A model generated the notes under the pieces. It had not been told where the DNA came from and made no database searches. It was given only the letters and a program-made list of their open reading frames with translations. From SZUA-186 sp041552135 (lineage in GTDB: Bacteria > Pseudomonadota > Gammaproteobacteria > UBA9214), in contig JBFELL010000002.1 in the NCBI GenBank assembly GCA_041552135.1, forward strand, positions 1-47,456: a stretch of 47,456 nt of DNA. Direction: 5' to 3'. Positions within the stretch are counted from its first letter, which is position 1. The number at the start of each line of letters is the position of its first letter. A program made the translations under genes and the position numbers. Below are positions 36,080-44,098 of the stretch, piece by piece.

Positions 36080-36631
36080 GTGAACAGTCAACCCACAGCA
36101 AAACCAAACCAGCTGGTGATATCTGCCATCGGCGAGGACAAGCCCGGCATCGTCGACGAACTGTCACGCTGCATCATGAGCAGCGGCTGCGGCATTGTCG
36201 ACAGCCGAATGACCATACTGGGCGGCGACTTCGCCATCCTGATGCTGGTCGACGGCAACTGGAACAGCCTCGCCAAGCTGGAGACCCAGCTTCAGCCACT
36301 GGAGGAACGCCTCGGGCTGACCATCACGGCACGGCGCACGTCGCCGAAGGAACCGCGCCGCGACCTGCTGCCCTACGGCATCGATGTGGCCGCCATGGAT
36401 CAGCCAGGCATTGTCCACAACCTGGCCCGGTTCTTCTCGCAGCGCCAGATCAATATCCAGGAGATGGTCACATCGAGCTATGCCGCGGCCCACACCGGAA
36501 CACCGATGTTTACCGTTCACATGACCGTCGATATCCCGGCCAGCCTGCAGATCTCCGCACTGCGCGAGGAGTTCATGGACGTCTGCGACCAGCTTAACCT
36601 GGACGCCGTCATGGAACCGATCAAGGCATAG
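36080..36631 (+). CDS. gcvR: Glycine cleavage system transcriptional repressor GcvR-like (two ACT domains)
   Basis: 183 residues from a GTG at 36080. Two ACT domains (about 10-85, VISAIGEDKPGIVDELSRCIMSSGCGIVDSRM; about 95-175, GIDVAAMDQPGIVHNLARFFSQRQINIQEM). GcvR binds glycine and controls the activator GcvA in enterics. Position beside dapA and bcp is the usual gammaproteobacterial context. No gcv genes are in this window, so the target is inferred. Confidence 0.88.
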   Translation: MNSQPTAKPNQLVISAIGEDKPGIVDELSRCIMSSGCGIVDSRMTILGGDFAILMLVDGNWNSLAKLETQLQPLEERLGLTITARRTSPKEPRRDLLPYGIDVAAMDQPGIVHNLARFFSQRQINIQEMVTSSYAAAHTGTPMFTVHMTVDIPASLQISALREEFMDVCDQLNLDAVMEPIKA

Positions 36632-36703
36632 ACACCGCAGGCGGCAGCCGTACGCACCCGAACTGCATCACAGGCAACCCGACCCGAAGGAAGAACGCGA
36701 GAC

Positions 36704-37171
36704 ATGGCCAAGGTATCCGTTGGAAAGAAAGTAACCGGCTTCACACTGCCGGCAACCGGCGAACAGGAAATCGCCCTGGCCGACCTGAAGGGCAAGAATA
36801 TCGTGCTGTATTTCTACCCCAAGGACAGCACGCCGGGTTGCACTACCGAAGGCCAGGACTTCCGCGACAAGATACACACCTTCCGCCGCCGGAACACCGT
36901 CATACTCGGCGTATCGCGGGACAGCATCAAGTCACACGAGAACTTCAAGGCCAGGCAGCAGTTTCCGTTTGAACTGCTGTCCGATGCCGACGAGGCGCTC
37001 TGCAGGCAGTTCGACGTCATCCGCGAAAAGAACATGTACGGCCGCAAGGTCATGGGCATCGAGCGCAGCACCTTCCTGATCGACGACAAGGGCGTACTGC
37101 GCCGGGAATGGCGCAAGGTGAAGGTCCCCGGGCATGTCGAGGAGGTGCTGGAGGCGATCAGGGAGCTTTGA
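36704..37171 (+). CDS. bcp: Thioredoxin-dependent peroxiredoxin, Bcp/PrxQ
   Basis: 155 residues of the AhpC/TSA fold, reducing peroxides. The peroxidatic cysteine is C46 in the motif STPGCTTEGQDF. The resolving cysteine expected five residues later is absent (Gln51), and the alternative position near 83 is Ala. One other cysteine remains, C100 in DEALCRQF. The recycling mechanism may therefore differ from the classical Bcp disulfide. It follows gcvR by 72 bases. Confidence 0.92.
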   Translation: MAKVSVGKKVTGFTLPATGEQEIALADLKGKNIVLYFYPKDSTPGCTTEGQDFRDKIHTFRRRNTVILGVSRDSIKSHENFKARQQFPFELLSDADEALCRQFDVIREKNMYGRKVMGIERSTFLIDDKGVLRREWRKVKVPGHVEEVLEAIREL

Positions 37172-37179
37172 AACAACCG

Positions 37180-37425
37180 TTCACCGCGAAGACACGCAGG
37201 ACGCAAGGAAATACGGGGGCTGGAATCAAACCCCGTTGTCATCCCCGTGAAGGCGGGGATCCATGAACATGGCATTTCAATTCTGAATGGATTCCCGCCC
37301 GGTCGCTCCGGGTTGCCGCTAACGGCATCCTGCCTTCCGCGACACGTGTAGATCCTGTACATCGCACGGAAATGGGCGTTCTTGCGATTTTTTAAACTTT
37401 GCGCCCTTTGCGACCTTGCGGTGAA
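37180..37425. repeat. Palindromic element D (ttcaccgc arms) with nested palindrome
   Basis: The left arm ttcaccgcgaagacacgcag begins at 37180; the right arm, ending gaccttgcggtgaa at 37425, is its approximate reverse complement. Inside lies another palindromic sequence, gtcatccccgtgaaggcgggg (37238-37258) with tggattcccgcc at 37288-37299, a motif that looks like a separate common intergenic repeat. It fills the gap between convergent bcp and the permease gene. Confidence 0.7.
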
Positions 37426-37452
37426 AAAGCCTTGGCTGGCACAAGCCGGTTT

Positions 37453-38535
37453 TCAGGCTGACAGCGGCTTTTCCGGTACCTCATCCTCGGCCCCTTTCCT
37501 GGGCCAGGCATTCAGCACGGCCTGTACCAGCGTTGCCAGTGGTATCGCGAAGAACACGCCCCAGAGGCCCCATACTCCGCCGAAAACCAGCACGGCGATG
37601 ATGATCGCCACCGGGTGGAGATTGACGACCTCGGAAAACAGCAGCGGCACCAGCAAGTTGCCGTCCAGCGCCTGGATGACGCCGTAGGCAAGTATGATCC
37701 AGGCAAAATCCGCGCTCCAGCCCCACTGGAACCAGGCAATGATGGCAACGGGCACGGTCGCCACGGCCGCGCCGATATAGGGAACGATCACCGACAAACC
37801 GACCATGGTGGCCAGCAGGAGGGCATATTGCAGCCCCATCAGCGAGAAGGTCGCAAACGTCACCGCGCCGACGATAACAATCTCCCAGACCTTGCCGCGC
37901 ACATAGTTGGCGACCTGCAGATTGACGTCATGCCAGACCTGGTCGGTCAGCCGGCGCTCTGCCGGCATGCGCATGCTGAACCAGCCCAGGATGTGTTCCT
38001 TGTCCTTGAGAAAGAAAAACGCCAGCACCGGCACGAGGATGATGTAGACCATCAGCGCGATCAGACCGACCACCGAGGCAAACGACATCGACAGGACATG
38101 CTGCGTCATCTCGGCAATCTGGCGCCGGATGGCGTCGATCAGTTCATTCACCTGGGTCTCGGTAAACAGGTACGGATATTTGTCCGGCAGCCGCAGCAGC
38201 GCCTCCTGGCCCTGCCCCAGCATGACCGGCAGCTGCTGGACCAGTTGCGTCACCTGGGATGACAGCCGCGGCATCAACCAGAGCAGTGCAAACACCAGGA
38301 AGGTCATGAAGAAAATAAACACCAGCACCACGGCCGGGGTCCGCGGCGCGCCCAGCCGGGTGCACTTGCCCACCAGGCCATCCAGCAGGTAGGCGATGAT
38401 GATGCCGGCCAGCACCGGCGCCAGCATATCGCCGAAGTAGATGGCCACCATGAAACCGGCCAGCAGCAGTAGCCCGAGGATAACCACCTGCGGATCAGTG
38501 AAATAACGGTCGTACCAGACGCGCAGGATGTTCAT
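37453..38535 (-). CDS. AI-2E family transporter, PerM-type permease
   Basis: 360 residues with about eight hydrophobic helices. Landmarks are the N-terminal VVILGLLLLAGFMVAIYFGDMLAPVLAGIIIAYLLDG and the C-terminal VPYIGAAVATVPVAIIAW, then GNLLVPLLFSEVVNLHPVAIIIAVLVFGGVWGLWGVFFAIPLA, the standard family ending. The family exports small solutes or ions (one branch is Na+/H+ antiporters); the substrate is undetermined. Its start overlaps the stop of the gene upstream by ATGA. Confidence 0.92.
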   Translation of the reverse strand: MNILRVWYDRYFTDPQVVILGLLLLAGFMVAIYFGDMLAPVLAGIIIAYLLDGLVGKCTRLGAPRTPAVVLVFIFFMTFLVFALLWLMPRLSSQVTQLVQQLPVMLGQGQEALLRLPDKYPYLFTETQVNELIDAIRRQIAEMTQHVLSMSFASVVGLIALMVYIILVPVLAFFFLKDKEHILGWFSMRMPAERRLTDQVWHDVNLQVANYVRGKVWEIVIVGAVTFATFSLMGLQYALLLATMVGLSVIVPYIGAAVATVPVAIIAWFQWGWSADFAWIILAYGVIQALDGNLLVPLLFSEVVNLHPVAIIIAVLVFGGVWGLWGVFFAIPLATLVQAVLNAWPRKGAEDEVPEKPLSA

Positions 38536-38921
38536 GAGGTGTCGTCGCAGCCCTGGCTGTGTTGACGGTAATGCTCGCGGAAGATCTCCTCGAGCGCATC
38601 AATCGCATCGGCGGCCTCGGTCCCCTGCAGTATGTGCTTCGCCACAAGGTCTGAGGTCGCACTGAGCATCAGGCTCTTGTCGAGCATGGGATAGGTCCTC
38701 GACAGGCGTTTCAGCGCACCGACCACGGTCTCGCTGGCAGGCCGTTCGATGGGCTCCGGATCAGGTATTGCGCCGGGCTCCGCCGCGGCTGGTGCCGGCG
38801 GCGGCGCGACAACCGCGCCCCCGCGCTGCGCGAGGAACTCGCCAAAAGCGTACAGGGTCGCCCTGTCGGCCGCGTCAAGCCGCCGGAAAATCCGGATCAG
38901 TTGCTGTTCAGCCGCATCCAT
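38532..38921 (-). CDS. Small hypothetical protein translated ahead of the permease
   Basis: 129 residues. An N-terminal helical part (AAEQQLIRIFRRLDAADRATLYAFGEFLAQRG), a Pro/Ala linker (about 37-60) and a C-terminal helical part (VVGALKRLSRTYPMLDKSLMLSATSDLVAKHILQG). No family recognised. The four-base overlap with the permease gene suggests a functional pair. Confidence 0.75.
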   Translation of the reverse strand: MDAAEQQLIRIFRRLDAADRATLYAFGEFLAQRGGAVVAPPPAPAAAEPGAIPDPEPIERPASETVVGALKRLSRTYPMLDKSLMLSATSDLVAKHILQGTEAADAIDALEEIFREHYRQHSQGCDDTS

Positions 38922-38952
38922 CTAGGCAAGATAGCCCGGGTGCTGCCCGCTG

Positions 38953-39858
38953 TCAGCCATGCTGGTGGGATTCGCAGTAGGCGCGGGCAAAACTGAGCAG
39001 TTCGTCCATGGCCCGCTGGCGGAATTTCTGCTTTTGATGAACAAAGGAGAACGGCCGCTGGATCGGCGGGTCCAGTTCCAGCGCCACCAGCGAGCCAAGC
39101 TGCAGTTCCTTGTGAATAGTCACCTCGGAGACGATCGAGACACCCATGCCCGCCTCGACGGCACCCTTGATGGCCTCGGGGCTGCCCAGTTCCATGGAGA
39201 CATGCACATCACTGACCTGCATGCCGACATCCGCCAGGTACTCCTGGATGACCTCACGCGTGCCGGAACCCTCTTCACGCGCGATATAGGCATTTTCCAG
39301 CAGGTCTTTCACCGCCACGGTCTCCAGCGAGGCAAGTGCGTGCTGCGGCGGGACAATGGCCACCAGCCGGTCCTTGCGACACTCCTCCACCACCAGGTTC
39401 TTGTTCATCACCGGCGCCTCGACCACGCCGAGATCGATGTCGTTGTTCTCGACCATGGACACGATGCCGTCCGAGTTGGAGACCTTCAGGTGGACGTTGA
39501 TATCGGGATACTGCTTTTTGAAATCACCCAGCAGCGAGGGCAGCATGTACTCGGCGATGGTGGTGCTGGCACCGATGACCAGCATGCCGCTGATCTCGCC
39601 GGTCATATCGCGCACGGCGTTTTCCATCTCGGCGTAGAGTTCGAAAATCCGGTCGGCGAACTCGTAGACCCGCTGCCCGGCGTCGGTCAGGCTGATGCGG
39701 TTGTGGGTACGATCGAACAGTCGGGTATTGAACTGCTCTTCGAGCTGGCGCACCTGGAAGGTCACGGCCGGCTGCGTCATGTGCAGACTTTCCGCCGCCT
39801 TGGTGAAACTCAGCAGCCGGGCAACGGTGTGAAATACCTGTAATCTGCGATCGGACAT
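38953..39858 (-). CDS. LysR family transcriptional regulator
   Basis: 301 residues from the ATG at 39858. An N-terminal winged helix (LQVFHTVARLLSFTKAAESLHMTQPAVTFQVRQLEEQF), a linker helix and a periplasmic-binding-like effector domain (GMLVIGASTTIAEYMLPSLL). The ligand is unknown; the architecture is near CysB/CbbR-type regulators. LysR proteins usually control a divergent neighbour, which here is the RegB-like kinase gene across 315 bases. Confidence 0.9.
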   Translation of the reverse strand: MSDRRLQVFHTVARLLSFTKAAESLHMTQPAVTFQVRQLEEQFNTRLFDRTHNRISLTDAGQRVYEFADRIFELYAEMENAVRDMTGEISGMLVIGASTTIAEYMLPSLLGDFKKQYPDINVHLKVSNSDGIVSMVENNDIDLGVVEAPVMNKNLVVEECRKDRLVAIVPPQHALASLETVAVKDLLENAYIAREEGSGTREVIQEYLADVGMQVSDVHVSMELGSPEAIKGAVEAGMGVSIVSEVTIHKELQLGSLVALELDPPIQRPFSFVHQKQKFRQRAMDELLSFARAYCESHQHG

Positions 39859-40173
39859 AAGCTTCCCGAAATAGGATCCCGCCGCAGTGCAGCGAGGCAA
39901 GCAACGCTAAACCGTTGAGACTATAAAATAATTTTGGGCAATACTCCATTGGTTTATGGGCCGGTTTATGGCTATACGCGACGGCCCCCTGCGCCCGTTT
40001 CATGCCAGCTGAGCGCAACAGCCGCCGCAGATCCCGACGAGGCGAAAGTCCGCCGGCTTGAACGGCCGCACCAGGCCGTTGTCAGCAGCAGCAACAAACC
40101 TGGATCAACCCACCATCCGGGCGTTACCCCCGCGGTTGCCGCCGCACCCCATTGATAGCATCATGACCCGGCC
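39859..40173. other. Divergent intergenic region, LysR gene / RegB-like gene
   Basis: 315 bases without a gene. The segment near 39915-39965 is AT-rich (ataaaataattttggg, then ccattggtttatggg) and is the likeliest place for a LysR operator and promoter, but no site can be defined with confidence. Confidence 0.4.
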
Positions 40174-41457
40174 ATGACCACACAGGACGCCACCCGCAAA
40201 GACACCTCACGGCGCAACGCCGCCCGGCTGATCCTGCTGCGCAATGTCGAAATTGCTGCCATCGCCGCCGGCATCGCCATTGCAAGCGGCTATTTCGATC
40301 TGGCCCTGCCGTTGCCGCCGCTGTTCATCATCCTCGCGCTGATCGTTACCCTGAATATGGTCGCCTGGCTGCGTTACCGGCGCGGCACGCCGATCAGCGA
40401 CGGCGAGATCTTCAGCCACATGCTGCTGGATGTCGCGGGGCTCACCGGCATCTTCTTCTTTACCGGCGGCGCCTCCAATCCGTTTGTCTGGTTCTACCTG
40501 CTGCCGCTCATGATCGCGGCAACCATCCTGCCCCGCACCCATACCTGGATCATGGCCGCCGTGACCGTCATCGCCTACACCAGCCTGTTCCTGATCGACG
40601 CACCGGCTGTTACAGAGCATGCCCGTCATGACCATGCCAGCGGTTTCGAGATGCACGTGTTCGGCATGTGGCTGGGATTCGTCATGAGCGCCGGTTTCGT
40701 CGCCGTCATCATTGTCGGCATGGCGCATACCCTGCGACAGCGCGACCGGCGGCTGGCCGAGGCCCGCGAACAGGCGCTGCAGAACGAGCGCCTGGTGGCA
40801 CTGGGCACGCTCGCCGCCGGCGCGGCCCATGAACTCGGCACCCCGCTTGGCACCATGGCGATACTGGCCGCGGAACTCGAGCACGAGTACAGTGATGCGG
40901 CCCATGGCGAACTGCACGCCAAGCTCGGCATCCTGCGCAGCCAGGTGGACCGCTGCAAGGACGCGCTGTCGGTGATCTCGGCCGAGGCCGGTGCCGACCG
41001 GGCCGAGTCCGGACACCGCTTGCCGGTCAGGGAATTTCTGGCAAAGGTCATCGGCGAGTGGCAGTCGCAGCGTCCGGAGGCTTCGCTTGACTACGGCATG
41101 ACCGAACCGGCACCGGACGCCTGGATACTCGCAGAGCGCACACTCACCCAGGCGCTGGTCAATATCCTGAACAACGCCGCGGACGCCTCGCCGGACGATG
41201 TCAGGTTCCAGTCGGGCTGGTCCGACACGGAACTGTTACTGGAAATCGGCGACCGTGGCACGGGTATCGACATGGCCATCGAGGGGCAGCTCGGCAAGAC
41301 CCCGGTGAGCACGAAAAACGGCGGTCTGGGAGTCGGACTGTACCTTGCCCATGCTACCCTGCAGCGTCTGGGTGGCACCGTCACGGTTCGCAACCGGCAA
41401 GGCGGCGGCACCCTTACGCGTATAACCCTGCCCCTGCTGGCTGACAAGGCAGGCTGA
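40174..41457 (+). CDS. regB: RegB/PrrB-type redox-sensing histidine kinase
   Basis: 427 residues with six hydrophobic helices in the first ~190. The quinone-site motif G98-G-A-S-N-P-F104 lies after the fourth. The H-box LAAGAAHELGTPLG has H219, and a cysteine at 261 (QVDRCKDAL) occupies the place of the redox-active cysteine of RegB. A HATPase_c domain with N-box (NILNNAADA) and GxGxG region (DRGTGI, GLGVGLY) completes it. RegB senses the ubiquinone pool and cellular redox state and phosphorylates RegA. Four bases separate it from regA. Confidence 0.93.
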   Translation: MTTQDATRKDTSRRNAARLILLRNVEIAAIAAGIAIASGYFDLALPLPPLFIILALIVTLNMVAWLRYRRGTPISDGEIFSHMLLDVAGLTGIFFFTGGASNPFVWFYLLPLMIAATILPRTHTWIMAAVTVIAYTSLFLIDAPAVTEHARHDHASGFEMHVFGMWLGFVMSAGFVAVIIVGMAHTLRQRDRRLAEAREQALQNERLVALGTLAAGAAHELGTPLGTMAILAAELEHEYSDAAHGELHAKLGILRSQVDRCKDALSVISAEAGADRAESGHRLPVREFLAKVIGEWQSQRPEASLDYGMTEPAPDAWILAERTLTQALVNILNNAADASPDDVRFQSGWSDTELLLEIGDRGTGIDMAIEGQLGKTPVSTKNGGLGVGLYLAHATLQRLGGTVTVRNRQGGGTLTRITLPLLADKAG

Positions 41458-41461
41458 CACC

Positions 41462-42016
41462 ATGAATGACAAAACGACCGACAACGACCAGCCGGTACTG
41501 CTGCTCGTCGATGATGACGCGATTTATTGCCAGGTGCTTGGCGATGCGCTGAAAAAGCGCGGTTACCGCGTTTTCACTGCCCGAGACCTCGCGGCGGCCC
41601 TGCAGCTGGCGCGCAGCCATGAGCCCGAGTATGCCGTTGTGGATCTGCGCATCGGCATGGAATCGGGTCTGGAGCTGGTCAGGCAACTGGCCGAACTCGA
41701 TGAGAACACCCGCATCGTCATGCTGACCGGCTACGCCAGTGTGGCCACCGCCGTCGAGGCCATCAAGCTCGGCGCCGTGCACTACCTGGCCAAGCCGGCC
41801 AATGCCGATGAGGTGGTCGCCGCCCTGCAGCGCACCGAGGGTGATGCCACGGTAACGCCTGCCGGGAGTCCGCTGTCCGTCAAACGCCTCGAGTGGGAGC
41901 ACCTGCAAAAGGTCCTGATGGAACATGACGGCAACATCTCCGCGGCCGCCCGCGCCCTGAAGATGCACCGCCGCACCCTGCAGCGTAAACTCGCCAAGCA
42001 CCCGGTCAGGGAATAG
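41462..42016 (+). CDS. regA: RegA/PrrA-type response regulator
   Basis: 184 residues. Receiver domain with phospho-acceptor D61 (VVDLRIG), a short Pro/Gly linker and a Fis-type helix-turn-helix C-terminus (HDGNISAAARALKMHRRTLQRKLAKHP). RegA regulators control photosynthesis, carbon and nitrogen fixation, hydrogen oxidation and respiration genes according to redox state. The pair is the obvious candidate for controlling energy metabolism in this organism; targets are not visible here. Confidence 0.94.
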   Translation: MNDKTTDNDQPVLLLVDDDAIYCQVLGDALKKRGYRVFTARDLAAALQLARSHEPEYAVVDLRIGMESGLELVRQLAELDENTRIVMLTGYASVATAVEAIKLGAVHYLAKPANADEVVAALQRTEGDATVTPAGSPLSVKRLEWEHLQKVLMEHDGNISAAARALKMHRRTLQRKLAKHPVRE

Positions 42017-42214
42017 CCCGCCCCAATGTTGCTCGCACACAACATATCACGCCTGGAAATACCATTTGACTCTCAATAATATCGCCGATAAGGCATTTCA
42101 GCTGTTGTTATTTTGCGTCATGTGTTGTAGTTTCCCCAACAGCGGAGGGGGTTTCTGTTTTACTGTCAGATACACACTGGCAGAAAATAAATCTGAGCGA
42201 GCGAGGAGAACACC

Positions 42215-43588
42215 ATGGTCAAACGCCATTTGCCAACAAACGCAGTGGTCAAATCCGCCATCCCGGCATTGCTGTTGCTGACCGGCACCGCTGTTCAGGC
42301 CAGTGGCTTTGGCCTGATCGAGCAGAGCGTCAGCAGCATGGGTACGGCCTACGCCAATGGCGCCTCCGGTATCGATGATGCCAGCACCATCTGGTTCAAC
42401 CCCGCAACCATGACCCGATTGCAGGGACAACAGGCCTCGGGTGGCGCTCACATCGTCTGGTCCCGGGTTGATATCGACGCCGATGCTAACGTTGCCCCGG
42501 AGGTCCCTATATACGGCGGCACTGTAGTTAAAGGCAAGAACAACACCGATACCGATGTCCTGGCAGGAGTCCCGCATGCCGGATATTCACACCAGGTCAA
42601 TGATGATCTCTGGCTGGGCTTTTCCGTCAACGTCCCGTTCGGTCTCGAAACCGATTATGACGATGAATGGGTTGGCCGTTATCATGCCCTGAAATCGGAA
42701 CTCCTCACCATCAATTTCAACCCGTCGCTGGCATTCAAGTTCCATGAGAAAGCCTCAGTGGGTATCGGCGTCAGCGCCATGTACGCGGACGGCGAACTGA
42801 CCAATGCCCTGGATGGCGGTCTGTTAGGCAGCCTGCAGTCTATTGGCGGTGGTGGCCCACCGATCCCCGGCTGGGTTCCCGGCTCATCCAGTTTCGACAG
42901 CGAAGCAAAACTGACCGGTGACGACTGGGGCTATGGCTGGAACGCCGGTCTGCTGCTGGAACCGACCAAACACACCCGCATTGGCCTGCAGTACCGCTCC
43001 AAGGTCGATCTCGATCTTACCGGTGAAATCGAAGCCAGCGGCCCGATCATCAACATCGAGGATGATGCCGAGTTGTCGATCACCCTGCCGGATTCCTGGT
43101 CCATCAGCGCCTACCACGACATCAACGACAGGTTCGCGATCATGGCCGATGTGACCTGGACCGAGTGGAGCGAGCTTGATGAAATACGGATCAAGCGGGA
43201 TTCCGGCAACCAGATCCTGGCGATCTGGGACTGGGAAGACACCGTGCGCTATGCGCTTGGCGGCAGCTACAAACACAACAGTAACTGGCTGTTCCGGACC
43301 GGCGTCGCGTTTGACGAGGGCGCCACGCCGAATGACAGGTTGCGCACCCCGCGCGTGCCGGATGACGACCGCATCTGGTTCACGCTTGGCGCCAACTACC
43401 AGTACTCGGAGCAGATGAGCGTCGACTTCGGTTATGCCCACCTGTTCGTCGATGACCCGGAGCTGGATAATGTCGAGAGCACCTTTGACCCGACTATCGG
43501 CCAGACAGCCGGGACCCATGATATCAGCGGCAAATACGACGCGGCAGTTGACATGTTCAGTGTGCAGTTCAACTGGAAATTCAACTAG
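42215..43588 (+). CDS. FadL/OmpP1/TodX family outer-membrane channel
   Basis: 457 residues. A Sec signal (AIPALLLLTGTAVQA) precedes the plug motif SGFGLIEQSVSSMGTAYANGAS and the NPA segment FNPATMTRLQG, the hallmark of FadL. The beta-barrel follows, ending in a terminal aromatic strand (FNWKFN). The family takes up long-chain fatty acids or other hydrophobic compounds by lateral diffusion. Good ribosome-binding site GAGGAG ten bases ahead of the ATG. It ends at a bidirectional terminator. Confidence 0.93.
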   Translation: MVKRHLPTNAVVKSAIPALLLLTGTAVQASGFGLIEQSVSSMGTAYANGASGIDDASTIWFNPATMTRLQGQQASGGAHIVWSRVDIDADANVAPEVPIYGGTVVKGKNNTDTDVLAGVPHAGYSHQVNDDLWLGFSVNVPFGLETDYDDEWVGRYHALKSELLTINFNPSLAFKFHEKASVGIGVSAMYADGELTNALDGGLLGSLQSIGGGGPPIPGWVPGSSSFDSEAKLTGDDWGYGWNAGLLLEPTKHTRIGLQYRSKVDLDLTGEIEASGPIINIEDDAELSITLPDSWSISAYHDINDRFAIMADVTWTEWSELDEIRIKRDSGNQILAIWDWEDTVRYALGGSYKHNSNWLFRTGVAFDEGATPNDRLRTPRVPDDDRIWFTLGANYQYSEQMSVDFGYAHLFVDDPELDNVESTFDPTIGQTAGTHDISGKYDAAVDMFSVQFNWKFN

Positions 43589-43609
43589 ACCGGCCGAACC
43601 CACAGGCAT

Positions 43610-43643
43610 AAAAAAACCCCGGCCAGTTGTCCGGGGTTTTTTT
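43610..43643. terminator. Bidirectional rho-independent terminator
   Basis: A six-base GC stem CCCCGG (43617-43622) and CCGGGG (43631-43636) with an eight-base loop is flanked by seven A on the left and seven T on the right. It serves the FadL-type gene on the plus strand and tusA on the minus strand. Confidence 0.92.
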
Positions 43644-43674
43644 GTCAGATCCCTGAAGCGGATCGGGATGGTGT

Positions 43675-43905
43675 TCAGCCCTTGCGCATCAGGAACATGA
43701 ACTTGCCACCCTCCTCGGTCGACTGCATCAATTCGTTGCCGGTCTGCTTGGCAAACGCCTCGAAGTCCTTGACTGAACCCGGGTCTGTTGCAATGATGCG
43801 CAGCACCTTGCCGCTTTCCATTCCATTCAGCGCCTTTTTCGCACGCAAGATCGGCAGTGGGCAATTCAGGCCCGTGGCATCAAGTTCTTCATCAAAATCG
43901 GCCAT
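43675..43905 (-). CDS. tusA: Sulfur carrier protein TusA
   Basis: 76 residues. The core TusA motif LNCPLPIL carries the active C15 (CPxP). The protein passes sulfane sulfur between rhodanese-like donors and acceptors such as DsrE2/DsrEFH or TusBCD. In sulfur oxidisers it carries sulfur to the Dsr or sHdr pathways; in others it serves tRNA thiolation. It is convergent with the FadL-type gene. In the context of the sox genes a role in sulfur oxidation is possible, but not shown. Confidence 0.93.
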   Translation of the reverse strand: MADFDEELDATGLNCPLPILRAKKALNGMESGKVLRIIATDPGSVKDFEAFAKQTGNELMQSTEEGGKFMFLMRKG

Positions 43906-44098
43906 TTTTTTCTCTCCTGATTATGGTGTTGACAACATTGCACTAATCCGACTCTGCAGATCGCAGCTATATTAGAATAGGTGGGTGAACTTATGCTAAT
44001 ACGTCAAGGAACGCAAGACCCTGTCTGCCGATCATCGAGGAAATCGGCCTGAATACGCCTGAACCTTGACGCTTGCTTACTGTCTGACCAAAGAATCC

